NCBI GenBank assembly: GCA_030867875.1
Contig: JAOWCC010000577.1
Location: 144,638,344-144,702,343, forward strand
Reading direction: 5' to 3'
DNA length: 64,000 nucleotides
Source of the DNA: Actinernus sp. WN-2022
Lineage: Eukaryota > Cnidaria > Anthozoa > Actiniaria > Actinernidae
Shown here: in pieces, positions 12,401 through 23,320 of the stretch
How the letters are laid out: each line of letters starts with the position of its first letter
Position numbering within the stretch: position 1 is the stretch's first letter
The notes under the pieces: model-generated
What the model was told of the DNA's origin: nothing
Databases searched by the model: none
Seen by the model: the letters and a program-made list of their open reading frames with translations, nothing else
Translations under genes and position numbers: made by a program

Positions 12401-15400
12401 GTAGCCGAGAAATCTGCATTAGAAGTTCAGCAACTGATTCACACCTACATGTACTTAGAGCAGCTTTCCGGACTCGACATCCATTCTCCAATCAGAAGCA
12501 ACCTCCTTTGTCGGGTTTTGCGAGGACTTCTATTTGGCTCGAAGTCGTATGCGTTGTTTGGCCTTGTTTTGCTTTTCATTTTTCTTTGTTTTCCAATCTA
12601 AGGGTATCCTGCTTGCTTTTTGGAAGACATAAGGCCAACAACCGATAGAATTACGGAATCGTGTGTGGAAAAACGTTTCTCAATAAACGTAAACATTGGT
12701 ATATGAAATGAATTTATGCGCTAGCTTTCCCCACACTTTCTATATGGGCGAGTGAGTACTTGTCATGTGTTAACTGATCTGCTGTCAATCAAACAGAACC
12801 TTTTACTTTAGGTTAAAAAGTTCCTTTTGGTATTTCTCTGTCAATATTATAATTTTTTTAATGGACTTTTTAGTATATCAAACACTACTACTAAAACTAC
12901 ATTTCTGTGCGAAAAAAAATTTTCTCCATCTTTTTCGTTTTGAAGGTATCCAGTAACCTTAAAGAAATTAATACAAGTTGTTTTTCAGTTATTATTTAGC
13001 CATTTGTACTGACATGAAATATAACTGAAGTTCTGTTGTTTCATCACTGTTTATTTTATTCATCAGTTATGGCAGTGTGGAGGTCAGCTAGAGAACATTC
13101 CTTGCTCTAGGGTAGGGCATGTGTATCGACATCATGTCCCTTATACTTACCCAAAGCATGATGCCACTCTTGTTAATTTCCGTCGAGTAGCTGAAGTGTG
13201 GATGGATGAGTATAAAGACTGGTTGTATGACAGACGACCTGACCTCAAGAACGTAGACCCGGGTGATATTAGTGAAAGGATTGCTCTTAGGAAAAGATTA
13301 AAGTGCAAAAGCTTCAAGTGGTACTTAGAAAATGTTGCTAATGACACCGTCAAGACACAATATGAGCCACTTAGAGCTAATGGACATGTAAGTAGAAAGC
13401 ATTGAAATTTAAGTGTTGAATTGAAAGAGTTATTTTTAAGATTGTGACACAGTAGGCCTAAAAGTACTGAACATTCAACCCCATGTATATTAGGCAGTGG
13501 GAAAAGGATTACTACTGACATTAGAGATTTGGTGTTTTTATTCACACATATAGTGATTCTTTAAAAAATATGTTGATGTGAAGTTAGAGATCATTTAATC
13601 CATTGATTCCTATGGCATACAAAACAACCCCAATAAAAACAGGATATTGCATCAAATCTAGAGGCACTGGTATTCTGATAATACAACATTATTTCAGTCG
13701 ATTGTTGGCTAAATAAAAGAAATCAAGCTGATTTTCATGAATTTCGAGGAGGTAAAAATCAGTTTAAAAAACCCTTCTCGTTCACACTTAAAATCACTAG
13801 CAAACACAAAATCTACACTTGTACATTACAGTACCTTCTTTAACCTCGCCAGATGTATTTTGTGCAAACAAACCTGGTGGTTATAAAACAACTGTGAACC
13901 ATGCCATTCTTAACACTGCATTTCTCTCCACAACATTTTCCAATACCCACCTCAAATTGCATGCTGGGTAATGAAAACCAATTGGTCCCCCCTCTGGGAC
14001 TCCTGTACGTTTTTATCAGTCTTTTTACCCTACAACCAAGAGAGGTGATTTTGACACCAGCCGAGGCCTTAAAGTGACAAAAACATGACTTAGTAGGTTT
14101 AGCAGGGTAAAAAGATCACCAACTGCAGGGAGTCGGGGATTTCATTGAATAATTTGTTGATGTGTGTCAAAGCAGAAACACAACAAAAACTCAGTGAAAT
14201 CACCTCACAAAGCTTTAATGAACTAAAAGCAAGACAGTAGTTTTCAGCCTTCATCAAACTTCTGGCCTCTTGCAATGGCAGAGCAATTTTCAATCAAAAT
14301 CCTACAAAAGTGAGTTTGCAAAGTCGTCGCCATCACAGAAGAATTCTCCCGGACTGCATTGTAGGGAAAGCTTGAGCCCTCTGGGTAGGCTAGCCAAACT
14401 TGGACTGATCGAGAGGGTTGAGTTGGCACTCTGGATTTCAATAATTTGGTCCAGCAGACAATGGGTTAAATTTATTTGGTATTCAAATTTGCAGGTGCAC
14501 AATCCAGGGACAAACAAGTGTCTTGATTCCATGGGGAAAAAAAATGGTTATGTAGGTTTGCAGTCATGTCATGGCCTGTTAGGAAATCAGGTATGGTGCT
14601 GGATGTGTGTGTACATGTATGTATTTTCATGTCCTAAGTTTAAATGGATATGTTGCAGTTATTTTTTCGTTTCAGGAATTTTTTATTTTTACCCTTAATT
14701 TTTTGTGTACTAAGAATAAACTCACCTTTCATCCCCCTCTGTTTTCCTACCTCCCCCTTATCACTTCCTACCCCTCTCCCTGCCTCCTTACCGTGCTACA
14801 CTGTGCCCATATAATCAACTGTACTAAGTACCATATTTTTTACCCTCGCCATCCTTGCTGGTACTTGAACCGGCTACAATTGGATCTGTCAGTCAGAGCA
14901 ACCATTCCTGCAATTTTTGATTGCTATAAACCTCCTAAACGTTTTGAGTACTTCTGTGAAGAAAGTTTTGGTTTACAGAGGATACTCTACCTTCTTTCAT
15001 TTGTCCACCCAGGATTCATTAATTATACAAAAATTAAGTACGTAGTTTAATTCACAAGGAGAAATAAATGACATAACATTCCCTGGTTGACATCACATCA
15101 TTAGCATATTGGAAATAGAAACCTTCATCACTCATAGATGCAACACTCAAATCAAGAAATATTTTACTATTCAACTGTTCACTTTATGTAGAATCGACAT
15201 GTTTGATACAAAAATAAAGCGTTATAGTTAGAAGCACTTTTTAACTGAAAACTTCAAATGCACACATTTTAAACCATATAAATGCACGTTTACCTTTGCC
15301 TTTTTGTTTGCTTCAGGCTTTCCAATACACCTACATTAGAGAATTTAGAACAGATGAAACGTGTTTAGATGTCCATGAAAGTCATGTAGGGGCAAAAGTA

Positions 15401-18400
15401 CACTTCTTTCCATGCCACGAGATGAAAGGGAATCAGGAATTTGAGTATACAAAGGTACGTGATACTCGTCTTTTAATTTGGGTATTGCACCGGCTACATG
15501 TACTGTATTAGTAAATGTATATTACGTCTATTATGAGTTATGTCTACAGACAAGAAACTAGTCCAGACTAATCTTTGTACATGGGAACCTTCGTAGGAGT
15601 GAATAGTGAGCAATATATTTATTATATTAATCGTATGAAAAGACACGTACTCTTTAACTTTAGACAAGAAAGGTGTCATAGACCTGTTTTAGCTAGTTAC
15701 AGAAAAATGCGCTCACACATGTAAAAAGGCTGGTAATTGAGCCTCGTAAGGAGTTATGCTGAATGATATTTGCATGCGCATCCTGTAGGGCGCAATGGAT
15801 TAGTGCACAGCAGCCGTGGACCGGCCCATCCGTTACCGACCCTTCTCTGATCCAAGTAGCTTGTGTATATAGCCGTTTGAAGTCCCTTAATTGGGAGCTC
15901 TGTCAGAGAAGGAGGTAAAGTTGTTCACCGTCAGCCTCCTGGAGGGGATGCCGACGTTAAGGTGTCTCGATCGAATTTAAGCAAAATGTCATAACTTTTA
16001 AGATGCATATCAAAATCATTGCACACAGAAGAGGACATTTGGTATTGGTCATCGCTTTGAAGTAAATGCGATTTTATTTGAGAGAGATAACAACCCGGGG
16101 GGGGGGGGGGGACTCCCCATAAAAATAGACGGGGGTGCTCGACCTATCTTTTAGGGGTTAAAATCGTTAGCAGTGCTATCTCTTAGGGGTCTTCCAAAGG
16201 TCTGCTATCTTTTAGGGGTCTCCGAGACCCAAAATTTTTGTGGCCGAGAAAAAATAGCGCTGGATCCTCGAGCATGAGACCCCACAAGTTGAATCGGTAT
16301 AATGTCTTTATATAGTCTCTAATAAATCCAATTAATGCCATTTTCTTGTCTTTTGGAGTGCTATCTTTTAGGGGTAAAATGTTTGTGAGCCACGCCCATA
16401 TTGCTATCTTTTAGGGGTGAATTTCATTTCTCACGTCGAGCACCCCCGTCTATTTTTATGGGGAGCCCCCCCCCCCCCGGGATAACAACTTCATTCGCAT
16501 TACAAGTTTATATATGTAATTATGATATAACATCATGTTTGCCGCGTAGCACTCGTAAGTGTAAGGAATGTGATGTAAAGTGGTAAGCTGTAGTGCTAAG
16601 TGTGCACGCCCTACGAGGGAAAGAGAAAGTTTATAATATGGCTTACCTGTTGATACCTGCAGAACTATACGAACTATACGAAAGAGAGCTCCCGCCATTA
16701 CAAAGGTCGCACAAGAAAAAATAGCATGAAATGGAACTTTAACAGCGATTTGTTGCACTCTAATCTCGAGAAACCTCGATGTTCTATACATCAAAACACT
16801 GGAAATTTATTCTCCTATCTGAATTCAGCGGTAGAAATCAGTTCAGACATGCGTATTCAAGCTAAACCTAGTTTTTATCTGCTTGGTCGTCCATAAACGA
16901 GTAACGCCTTGTAAAAATTCACTTCACTCGCGAAACCAAATTCAAATTTGTTCAGTCGAAATCTTAATATAATCACTCCAAACTGTTAACAGTTGCAGAT
17001 TTGAAGGTAGAAATTTTTCATAAATCATTTTATTTGTTTTAGAAGGCAAAATAGCTCCCAAAACCATGTAATTCTGACTAACTACCAAGAGACATTCGTA
17101 TATAGAAATAGTTTATTTAGGATTGTGTCAGTCAGTCGTACTGCTGAATAATATATAGAGACAAAGAAAGGGAATTGAATGGAAACTGTATAATCGTTAA
17201 ATGCTTCGCTAACGAAACCGTTATGCTTAATGGCAGAAGCATTATTTTTACAACGCTTGGACGGTGGAGTAGTAATAAATGGGATCAAATAGCCGTCTCT
17301 AATGATATCCGTGATAAATTTAGAAGCACCGATCGTGTACCAGTAATTGATCGATTTGAATAGTCTGCCTTTAACCGATGACTGTTAGGAATCAGTGGAC
17401 TGTAATTCAAAGTTTCTCTGCGGATTAGTGTAGTTATCACATCCCTCAATCTCCTCAGCTTCGCTGCTCTCTGCTTCTGAGTTCGCCTTCTTCAGTTGAT
17501 CTATGGATGATGAAACTAAGCTCGAATTTTTACTAATTAGTTGTTGGTTATTTATCTGGAATGATTGTTGAATGAAGGTTTCTACTTCTTTCGAAACAGA
17601 CATGGTTCCAATCACAAAATGTTTGCGCGACCGGGCTTGAAGACAGACTACACATAGAATGATCAATATTCCCCGCCAAACACTTAAATAGTAAGACTAT
17701 ATCCCTAGAGGATAACCCAACCTCTCTATCGTGCCATCAGAATATCAATTTCTGACTAATTCGTTCCTTTGTCACTCAAGCGTTACCCTGGGTACCAGAG
17801 GTTCTACTGTCTCCCTTCGCGATAGTTGTGATTTGACTGGGCCGATACCGGAAAGAGTCACCGGATATCGATATGTAGGCTTTTGTACGCAATGACTTTG
17901 ATATATGCTTGATTCTGCTGAAAATTTCACAAACAGTACACAATTTATTGATACAACTGATAATGTCAAAATCATGACTAGACGACTTGCGACAATTCTG
18001 CCACATTTGTTTTTCAGACGAGCGCAGCGAGGTTTTTATTCTTGGGACAGGCGAGCGATTCAATTTGTATTTCGCGCCAAAAAAAAACACTCAGAGATAA
18101 CGTATCGGGTTTCTTGGTAGCCTGCGTCAGTTAACTTAACTAGGGTTCAGTTCGGACGTGACGCAGGCTAGTTTCTTGGAGGCGGGGCGAGACAGGGTGT
18201 CTAGACAAAGTGTGGTTTCTCTCGAATGTACGAAGATTGAGAATTAATGATTGACAAGTGTGCATGAAAGCTGTTTTGATTGGCTACTCAATTTCTTCAC
18301 TGAACAAAATTCCGTCCGTAATTTTGACGCCATGAAGGAGTCCCTCGTCAAGCGGCAACCCAAATCGCGAAAAAGTGGGCGGGGGACTATGAGAAAGTCT

Positions 18401-19380
18401 AAATCTAAAGTCTAAGAATGGCAAAGATCTCAATCCAAAAACTCGGCTTTGGTGTGCTTCTCTTTAAAAAAGTTAGTCATATCTCCAATTGTAGATATTT
18501 TTCAGCGATAGGATTTTGTGCAATATTCTTATGAAAGATTTAATTTAATGCTCAAAAACATTTACACATTTCTCTGGAGCGTTTTTTTTTTTAGAAAACC
18601 TGAAATTTGTAGATTTTGAGGTTTTTGCAATTCTCTCTCAAAAAAATATTCACAACTTTTTTTCTGTTTTTGCTAGCACAATTTTATTGAGAATTAAGAT
18701 TTAGTAAGATTTGGGAAATACTTTTAATCTGTTTGGATTCTAATCACCTCTATTTACAGAAAGTTGCGTTCCAACTTCGACAACGTTAGTAATTTTAGAA
18801 ATTCATAGTCCAATTTTTTCGCCAACTTCCGCCCAAAGGATTCAGTTGATAACAATTGCAATGTGCATGTGTGTTATTAATTTAAACAGTTTCCAATTGT
18901 TTAAAAAAAAAATTCGACTAGATTTCGAGTAATAGCTAAAAAAGTGGGGTTGACGTACGTCACAATTACGTCATTAGTACGTGTGTTTGGGTCAAGAAAT
19001 TGACAAATTGTATCGATAAATTGTGTATTGTTTGTGAAAATATGAGCAGAATCAATCAAAAAATCTTAAAAGTTATGACATTTTGCTTCGGAGATTCGCT
19101 CGAGACACCTTAAATACAGTACTTTACTTTATGTAATTATACCAATTAGTTCTTCAAGTCTGTTGTATGGTTGAAATAACAAAATGTGGTGTGTTCTATT
19201 CAGGACAAGCGTATCCGTCATCCAGTATCCAACCAGTGCATGTCCGTCAGTAATAATGAAGATTTTCCCATTATGGAGCCATGTTCGGACAGCCCTGATC
19301 AGATATGGGACCTACAGTTATCAGATATGTCCTATGTGCCACCTCTATATCGAAAATTCCAGAAAAACAAAAAGGATTAA
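6083..19380 (+). CDS. Polypeptide N-acetylgalactosaminyltransferase, GALNT10-like (3' six exons)
   Basis: This gene encodes the C-terminal ~400 residues of a Golgi type II membrane enzyme that transfers GalNAc from UDP-GalNAc to Ser/Thr, starting mucin-type O-glycosylation. Six exons join in frame: 6083-6455, 10036-10153, 13067-13387, 14495-14590, 15317-15454, 19204-19380. Diagnostic motifs are the DxH metal site (FLDAHCE, DAH at 6223-6231), the Gal/GalNAc-transferase motif [11 protein letters not shown], the PCSRVGH segment supplying a metal-ligand His, and WMDEY...KSFKW before the lectin domain. The last three exons form a ricin B-type lectin domain with CLD-type cysteines and QxF/QxW motifs. 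From memory, the DAHCE and EVWMDEY blocks and the lectin spacing resemble vertebrate GALNT10 most. The N-terminal TM, stem and first part of the GT-A fold lie upstream of the window. No internal stop is seen. Confidence 0.9.
7367..9435. mobile_element. TA-flanked TIR element with TTCCTAGGAA arrays, 2.07 kb
   Basis: Ends are CCCCTGCGAAATGAA and its inverse, each abutted by TA (7365-7366 and 9436-9437), as expected for Tc1/mariner-type insertion; other superfamilies are possible. Subterminal regions (7391-7620 and 9110-9420) are dominated by the self-complementary decamers AGGAATTCCT and TTCCTAGGAA in tandem. The core (about 7650-9060) is AT-rich with no recognisable transposase. The element lies in the first intron seen here of the GALNT-like gene. 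Confidence 0.65.
9516..9692. mobile_element. Short MITE (AGAGCAGATTT family), copy 1
   Basis: Inverted ends TAGAGCAGATTTTGTATG and CATATGAAATCTGCTCTA bound about 177 bp. A second copy of the same sequence, with the shared segment AATGGTTTCCCATTGTTTT, is at about 51190-51387. Target duplication is not clear. Confidence 0.65.
10036..10153 (+). CDS. GALNT-like exon: Gal/GalNAc-T motif
   Basis: This 118-bp exon lies between acceptor AATCCAG and donor AAG|GTAAGC. It completes the Lys codon of the previous exon and reads [12 protein letters not shown], then [11 protein letters not shown]. The Trp-Gly-Gly-Glu loop contacts UDP-GalNAc and is near invariant in the family. It leaves at phase 0. Confidence 0.92.
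10642..10868. mobile_element. PIF/Harbinger-like MITE, 227 bp
   Basis: Imperfect terminal inverted repeats (AGGTCGCTACACATGAAGG versus AGGTCGGCACACACAAAGG) are flanked by TTA on both sides (10639-10641 and 10869-10871), the target size of PIF/Harbinger elements. The interior repeats GGGACAAAT and its complement several times, so one strand folds almost fully. Confidence 0.7.
10924..11476 (+). repeat. Diverged tandem duplication (~270-bp unit)
   Basis: Bases 10924-11204 and 11219-11476 are two diverged direct copies. They share ATTATGATTTCAAGAAAT near the start and CACAGATTTTGTTAGTCTTT near the end. A poly-G run of about 15 (11204-11218) sits between them. No coding potential is seen. Confidence 0.7.
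11482..11889. mobile_element. TA-flanked MITE, 408 bp
   Basis: Inverted ends of about 70 bp begin CTACCATTTGCAA and share the segment CCGTTAAGCGTGAACC. TA abuts both ends (11480-11481 and 11890-11891). It lies 13 bp before the next element at 11902, so two elements sit almost back to back in the intron. Confidence 0.7.
11906..12958. mobile_element. TTAA-flanked TIR element, 1.05 kb
   Basis: Ends are GGTTACTGGATACCTTCAAAA and its inverse, each preceded or followed by TTAA (11902-11905 and 12959-12962). TTAA duplication is the hallmark of piggyBac-type transposition, though other families can also sit at TTAA. No transposase frame is recognisable. It lies in the second intron seen here of the GALNT-like gene, ~100 bp before the next exon. 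Confidence 0.7.
13067..13387 (+). CDS. GALNT-like exon: end of catalytic domain
   Basis: This exon of 107 codons is phase 0 at both ends (acceptor CATCAG, donor CAT|GTAAGT). It encodes [21 protein letters not shown] (shared Cys pair and metal-ligand His), then [19 protein letters not shown], and the [15 protein letters not shown] linker leading to the lectin domain. Confidence 0.92.
13388..14494. other. Intron, nothing recognised
   Basis: This is AT-rich intron sequence. Open frames on both strands overlap the next exon or are random. No inverted repeat or RNA gene was noticed. Confidence 0.5.
14495..14590 (+). CDS. GALNT-like exon: lectin repeat alpha
   Basis: This 32-codon exon (acceptor TTTGCAG, donor CAG|GTATGG) encodes [14 protein letters not shown], then [12 protein letters not shown]. 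The CLD motif and paired Cys are those of the alpha repeat of the ricin B-type lectin domain, which guides GalNAc-Ts towards already glycosylated acceptors. Confidence 0.88.
15317..15454 (+). CDS. GALNT-like exon: lectin repeat beta
   Basis: This exon has 46 codons (acceptor CTTCAG, donor AAG|GTACGT). It begins [11 protein letters not shown], then [10 protein letters not shown], then [17 protein letters not shown]. The CHxMKGNQ block matches the beta repeat of GALNT10-type enzymes as I recall them. Confidence 0.9.
16095..16480. mobile_element. 386-bp MITE with poly-G/poly-C termini
   Basis: The termini are CCGG followed by a G run, then ACTCCCCATAAAAATAGACG, with the exact inverse at the right. 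They are flanked by the 9-bp direct repeat GATAACAAC (16086-16094 and 16481-16489). The interior repeats GCTATCTTTTAGGGGT five times with degenerate spacers. The long homopolymers make these bases the least reliable part of the assembly. Confidence 0.75.
16513..16626 (+). mobile_element. Tiny retroposon family, copy 1
   Basis: This copy shares TCATGTTTGCCGCGTAGCAC, AAAGTGGTAAGCTGTAG and CCCTACGAGGGAAAGAGAAA with 38999-39102. It is flanked by the 9-bp direct repeat AAGTTTATA (16504-16512 and 16627-16635). It carries an extra ~15 bp (GCTAAGTGTGCACG) that the second copy lacks. Confidence 0.65.
17140..17670 (-). pseudogene. DIRS-like (tyrosine-recombinase) retroelement remnant
   Basis: Two reading frames on the minus strand look transposon-derived. 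At about 17604-17385 a frame begins [16 protein letters not shown] and continues with Ser/Gln/Glu-rich coiled-coil-like sequence. At about 17360-17150 another reads [15 protein letters not shown], then [23 protein letters not shown]. The pattern [II..GY.(L/I)PF...PPS...NN.SA..H..FV.EA] is what I recall from the region before the reverse transcriptase of DIRS-like elements. Frames are broken and the catalytic parts absent. Confidence 0.45.
18118..18170. repeat. Short hairpin
   Basis: TAGCCTGCGTCA and TGACGCAGGCTA form 12-bp arms around a ~29-bp loop. It is probably the remnant of a small palindromic element. Confidence 0.5.
19204..19380 (+). CDS. GALNT-like terminal exon: lectin repeat gamma and stop
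   Basis: Acceptor TATTCAG is followed by [20 protein letters not shown], then [16 protein letters not shown] (Cys pair plus QxW), and a basic tail KFQKNKKD before TAA at 19378-19380. The position of the stop just past the last QxW motif matches the usual family length. Confidence 0.9.
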   Translation, partial: DKRIRHPVSNQCMSVSNNEDFPIMEPCSDSPDQIWDLQLSDMSYVPPLYRKFQKNKKD

Positions 19381-19410
19381 ATAGAATTTTTAGAATGCAA
19401 TAACAGGTGC

Positions 19411-19416
19411 AATAAA
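19411..19416 (+). terminator. Likely polyadenylation signal of the GALNT-like gene
   Basis: A canonical AATAAA lies 31 bases after the stop codon. Use of this exact site is inferred. If used, the minisatellite from 19705 is outside the mRNA. Confidence 0.5.
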
Positions 19417-19704
19417 TGTAAGTGATAGTAAAGGCCCAGTTATTCAAACCTTGATGATTAAAGTTAATCAACGGTAAAGGGTGATCATTAGTTTGATTTG
19501 CTGAGTTCATGTGCCACTGTCACTGATTTTAAGGTAAAAACGTATGGTTTGAGGAAGGAAGTATCTTTCCACTTGTGTCTGGATAAATTAAGAAACTTCT
19601 TCTTAAACAACCAAATCCTCGGTTGAATGATAGAATCTAGACTTCGAACTTATCAGGTTTTGAACAACTGAAGCCAAATTGTAAGAAAAAGAAAATCACC
19701 AAAT

Positions 19705-20297
19705 TCAAATAAAGGGAACTCAAATCCAAATGAAGGGATCTCAAATCCAAATGAAGGGATCTCAAATCCAAATGGAGGTAACTCAAATCTGTCAAATCGA
19801 AATGAAGGGAACTCAAATCTGTCAAATCCAAATGAAGGGAACTCAAATCTGTCAAATCCAAATGAAGGGAACTCAAATACAAATGAGAACTCAAATACAA
19901 ATGAAGGGAACTCAAATACAAATGAAGGGAACTCAAATACAAATGAAGGGATCTCAAATACAAATGAAGGGATCTCAAATACAAATGAAGGGAACTCAAA
20001 TCTGTCAAATCGAAATGAAGGGAACTCAAATCTGTCAAATCCAAATGAAGGGAACTCAAATCTGTCAAATCCAAATGAAGGGAACTCAAATCTGTCAAAT
20101 CCAAATGAAGGGAACTCAAATACAAATGAAGGGAACTCAAATACAAATGAAGGGAACTCAAATACGAATGAAGGAAACTCAAATACAAATGAAGGAAATT
20201 AACTCAAATACAAATGAAGGGATCTCAAATCCAAATGAAGGGAACTCAAATCCATGCAAATGAAGGGAACTCAAATACAAATGAAGGGAATTCAATG
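19705..20297. repeat. Minisatellite of 21-bp and 30-bp units
   Basis: Tandem units are AACTCAAATACAAATGAAGGG (21 bp) and a 30-bp variant with an inserted TCTGTCAAA. The two types alternate in blocks, which suggests higher-order duplication. Unit lengths divisible by three and the lack of stops leave long frames open on both strands, so these are not evidence of coding. Confidence 0.9.
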
Positions 20298-20416
20298 TGT
20301 AATACATGAACATGTATATATATATTCAGGCCTACAGCTCAGGAGACTGTTTCAAGAAAGGGTGTACCAGTTGCCACGTGTTCCTGCCAAATGAGTTTTC
20401 TAAAGAAAAGTTAAAT

Positions 20417-20752
20417 AAAATGGTACAACGGTGCACTTTTCGTGCAACTTGTCTCGCCAAAAACAAGCTGCATGCAAGCACACGCGTAACACTCAAAACA
20501 TGATTGGTTTTAAGTGCCATGAGAGAAGACTCGTGTTATACCAGGGAGGTGGTTACATGTTATTGTTTCTGTGCATCTGATAGAAATTTGTTGCAGAAAG
20601 TAGAAACCAAATACTTGTTCTTGCAACTTCTATTTTTTTAGAGAGAGAACTGTTGCGAGAGGGTATGTTACGCTAAGATGTTCGTGCAACTTGAAACTTT
20701 GTGTTTTTGCGAGACAAATTGTACCGAAAAGTGTGCCATGTAACAAGGCCAT
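20417..20752. repeat. Diverged inverted repeat
   Basis: Left arm GTACAACGGTGCACTTTTCG...CTTGTCTCGC and right arm GCGAGACAAATTGTACCG...AAGTGTGCC are imperfect inverses. It is probably an old TIR element; ends and target duplication are unclear. Confidence 0.4.
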
Positions 20753-21008
20753 TATACAGGATAGTTTAGCAACACTACCGCTGGACCCATGACTACAGAT
20801 GCACTTACAAGTCTCATTCTGATGTAAGCTATTCATAATGCGAGAAGGTGAAGAAGTTGAAACTACAACAATCCACAGAATTTGGAACAGCGCATCTATC
20901 CACTGCTATTTATGAATAATTTAACATCAAGATGAGACAAGTGTTGAGTAAATGCGCCTGTAGTCATCGCATCCAGCGGCAATTCTGGACTGGAAACTGG
21001 ACTATGGA

Positions 21009-21161
21009 CTCTTCTCACATGGCGGCCATGTTGACTAGAAACAATAGGTTTTGCAAGGTCAGCCTCGAACTGAACAGTTTCAGAACAAGTGCATAGACTA
21101 GGAACAACAAAGGTTTTTATCCTCTTGGGACTCAACATAGCCGCCATGCGAGAAGAGCCCT
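21009..21161. mobile_element. Short palindromic element (GGCGGCCATGTTGA ends)
   Basis: CTCTTCTCACATGGCGGCC and its near-perfect inverse at 21137-21161 bound ~150 bp. The arms contain YY1-like GCCGCCATG cores that recur in several elements here (7203, 21270, 21345, 23268, 27249). Confidence 0.55.
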
Positions 21162-21209
21162 TGATCCTATTGCTATGTAATTTGTGAGGAGCGTTCCTAT
21201 GTCATGGGC

Positions 21210-21541
21210 TGGGCCCCCAGCACAGGAGTAGATGGGGCTATATTTAGAATTGCTGGTTTTCACTTGACGTCATAGCCGCCATGTTGGTGCCCTTAAACAA
21301 TAGATTCCTCGTTAGCTTCTTTTGTTGGGGCACCAACATGGCCGCCATGCCCTTTGTCATTTGAATCTCTGGGGATTGAGTGAAAACCAGCAATTCGAAT
21401 TCCTGCGTTGAAAGTGAGAAGAATGATAATGAATAATAATGAGAAGTGACGTTAGCTATCTGATTGGCTAAGACAACACGGCCTTTGTTTATTTCGCGCG
21501 AAATGCAATTCTAAATATAGCCACATCTACTCCTGTGCTGG
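21210..21541. mobile_element. MITE with nested palindrome, ~330 bp
   Basis: Ends are CCAGCACAGGAGTAGATG and GCTATATTTAGAATTGC and their inverse (21503-21541). An inner inverted repeat (21262-21352) carries GCCGCCATGTTGGTGCC. Just beyond the right end, GACGCTCCTGGTAATGGGCTCC is also found beside other elements (27673, 62794), so the family has a preferred neighbour or these are parts of a larger repeat. Confidence 0.6.
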
Positions 21542-22338
21542 GAACAGACCCAATGGGGAAGATGGACGCTCCTGGTAATGGGCTCCTGGTTTTGTCACAC
21601 AGTCAAATGAGTTTTGAGAAAAATTAGCCTCCTATTGCAAAAATACCCGACGGACATCTTCACCACTAGCTCTTTGTTTACTCCGTTTCATATCACCTTT
21701 TAGCAACTGAACTATTTACTAAAGGTATGCAATAGGTAAGATTCATATTTTTGTAGTAAACCTTGATTTTTTTAATCGTCTTGAGGTGATTATGAGTTAT
21801 GTACTAGTTATTAACTTGGCTGGAGCAATTCAGTCGCTTTTGCCAGGAGTGTTGCGTGCAACAGAGGTGGGCACACGGAGCAATTTCGGTATTGCCAGAA
21901 TTCTTTCGCGCAATCTAATCGATTGGGCTTACATTATAAGGGAAGTTGAGCTTTTATGATAATGGTTGTGGTATATTTTTATATCAAACAATTAAAAAAT
22001 TCAATGCTCTAATTCGTACAACTGTTAAACGTTGTCGCTCGCGAGTCAAACTCAATAGCAATGTCAACTTTTACCGACTATCTGATAAAGACTCGGCCAT
22101 TAATTAAGCTTTGCGCGACTTTAGCGAATTTCTTATGATATGAAATTCCGAGCTTGAATGCGTAAACTATTATAGCATTGTTTGTTGTATTCCCAGAAGG
22201 TGTGATATAATAGCTGCACCTTCGCAAAGCATAACGGTCGATATAGGGTCTTTAACTACCCGGCGCTTGTCAGTATTATTACTTGATTGACAGAAAAGAA
22301 ACACGTTTTTACAGAGAACGCAATATAGCATCGGCGAG

Positions 22339-22510
22339 CTTGCCTGTTTGTTGCCCCATTCAGACCACGTGACGTTTTCCCTTGAGTAATGCGTTTTTGT
22401 TTTTCTGTATCTCCAGAGGTAATGTACCAATTTCTATAATTGGAAAACAAAGCACTGAATCCTTGGAGAACTATCACGTGGTCTGAAATGAGGCAACAAA
22501 CGGGCAAGCG
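22339..22510. repeat. Inverted repeat, ~35-bp arms
   Basis: GCTTGCCTGTTTGTTGCC...CAGACCACGTGA is inverted at 22475-22510 (TCACGTGGTCTG...GGCAACAAACGGGCAAGC). The arms carry the E-box CACGTG. It is probably the core of a small TIR element. Confidence 0.55.
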
Positions 22511-23066
22511 GAAAGGGTCTATTGTGAAAAACCTTTTGCGGCGGCTGAACCTGAAATTAAAAAAAGTTACATTTATACAGTGATGTTTGTTGTCCATCTC
22601 TGAACATCTTCCCCTCCTTGGGGAAGTACTCGAGCTCGTGTCTTGCATGGTCCCACTCCGCTTTCATTTTTAGTGGCCAAGAAAATGGCCTCCATCAATT
22701 CAGTTTTAAATGACGATAGTACGAAGAAATACCGTAGAATCCTATGTATAGTTCTCCCTGTAGAAAATTACATCCCCGTGTATAAAAGGAAATGGGAATT
22801 GTGAGATGGGCCACCTTTGTGCCATACATGGGCGAGACGGGGGTCACTATCCATACCTTAATGCTCTATGAAGTCAGGCAGAGATAGTAAAGCTATTCAT
22901 TTATATAGCGCAAATTCAAGGACTGAAAAGGAATGCAAAATGTGTTAATTTTCCATTGTTCTTTCTCGTCATTAATACTCAAAAATTCAATAGAAATAAA
23001 TTAATATATTTTCATTAGATATCTTAATTTGTGATTCAAAGGTCTTGTTTTTCCCTATTCTTGGTT

Positions 23067-23320
23067 GCAATCAATCACCAGAGATTCACCTGACGTGACA
23101 AAGCCGTGGCGGCTAAGTTGGACATTGTACATGAAAGCTCGATGGCCCAAACAGACGGAGAACCAACGGATTGTCCCGGAACACAGCTCGCTTTACTTTT
23201 ACATGAGGTGCCGTCCGCGAGGCGGACAGCGGTATATAATAACAAACGTGCTAACGAGCGCCTCCAAAATGGCGGCGATGACTTCACGGCAATCCAGCAA
23301 TCGTGCAATCCAATCTAGGT
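23067..23320. repeat. Dispersed repeat (GGTTGCAATCAATCAC family), copy 1
   Basis: It starts GGTTGCAATCAATCACCAGA and ends near AAATGGCGGCGATGAC. The same start and end occur at 27146-27285, in the same orientation. Ends are partly inverse to one another, suggesting a decayed TIR element. Confidence 0.5.

Larger units (their letters stand above)
15961..19109. mobile_element. 3.15-kb TTAA-flanked TIR element with nested insertions
   Basis: Inverted ends GGTGTCTCGA(T/G)CGAAT... share the inner block AAGCAAAATGTCATAAC. TTAA flanks both sides (15957-15960 and 19110-19113). Inside are a 386-bp MITE with its own 9-bp duplication (16095-16480), a ~114-bp retroposon (16513-16626) and remnants of a DIRS-like element (17140-17670). 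All sit in the last intron of the GALNT-like gene; the right end is 90 bp upstream of its final exon. Confidence 0.7.

Noticed and set aside
14607..15050. Open frame of 147 codons in the GALNT-like intron
   Set aside because: It starts inside the intron after the lectin alpha exon, has no homology I recognise, and its end overlaps a repeat fragment shared with 38020.
19637..20263. Frames of ~180 codons on both strands
   Set aside because: A minisatellite with 21- and 30-bp units keeps frames open. No start context or homology.
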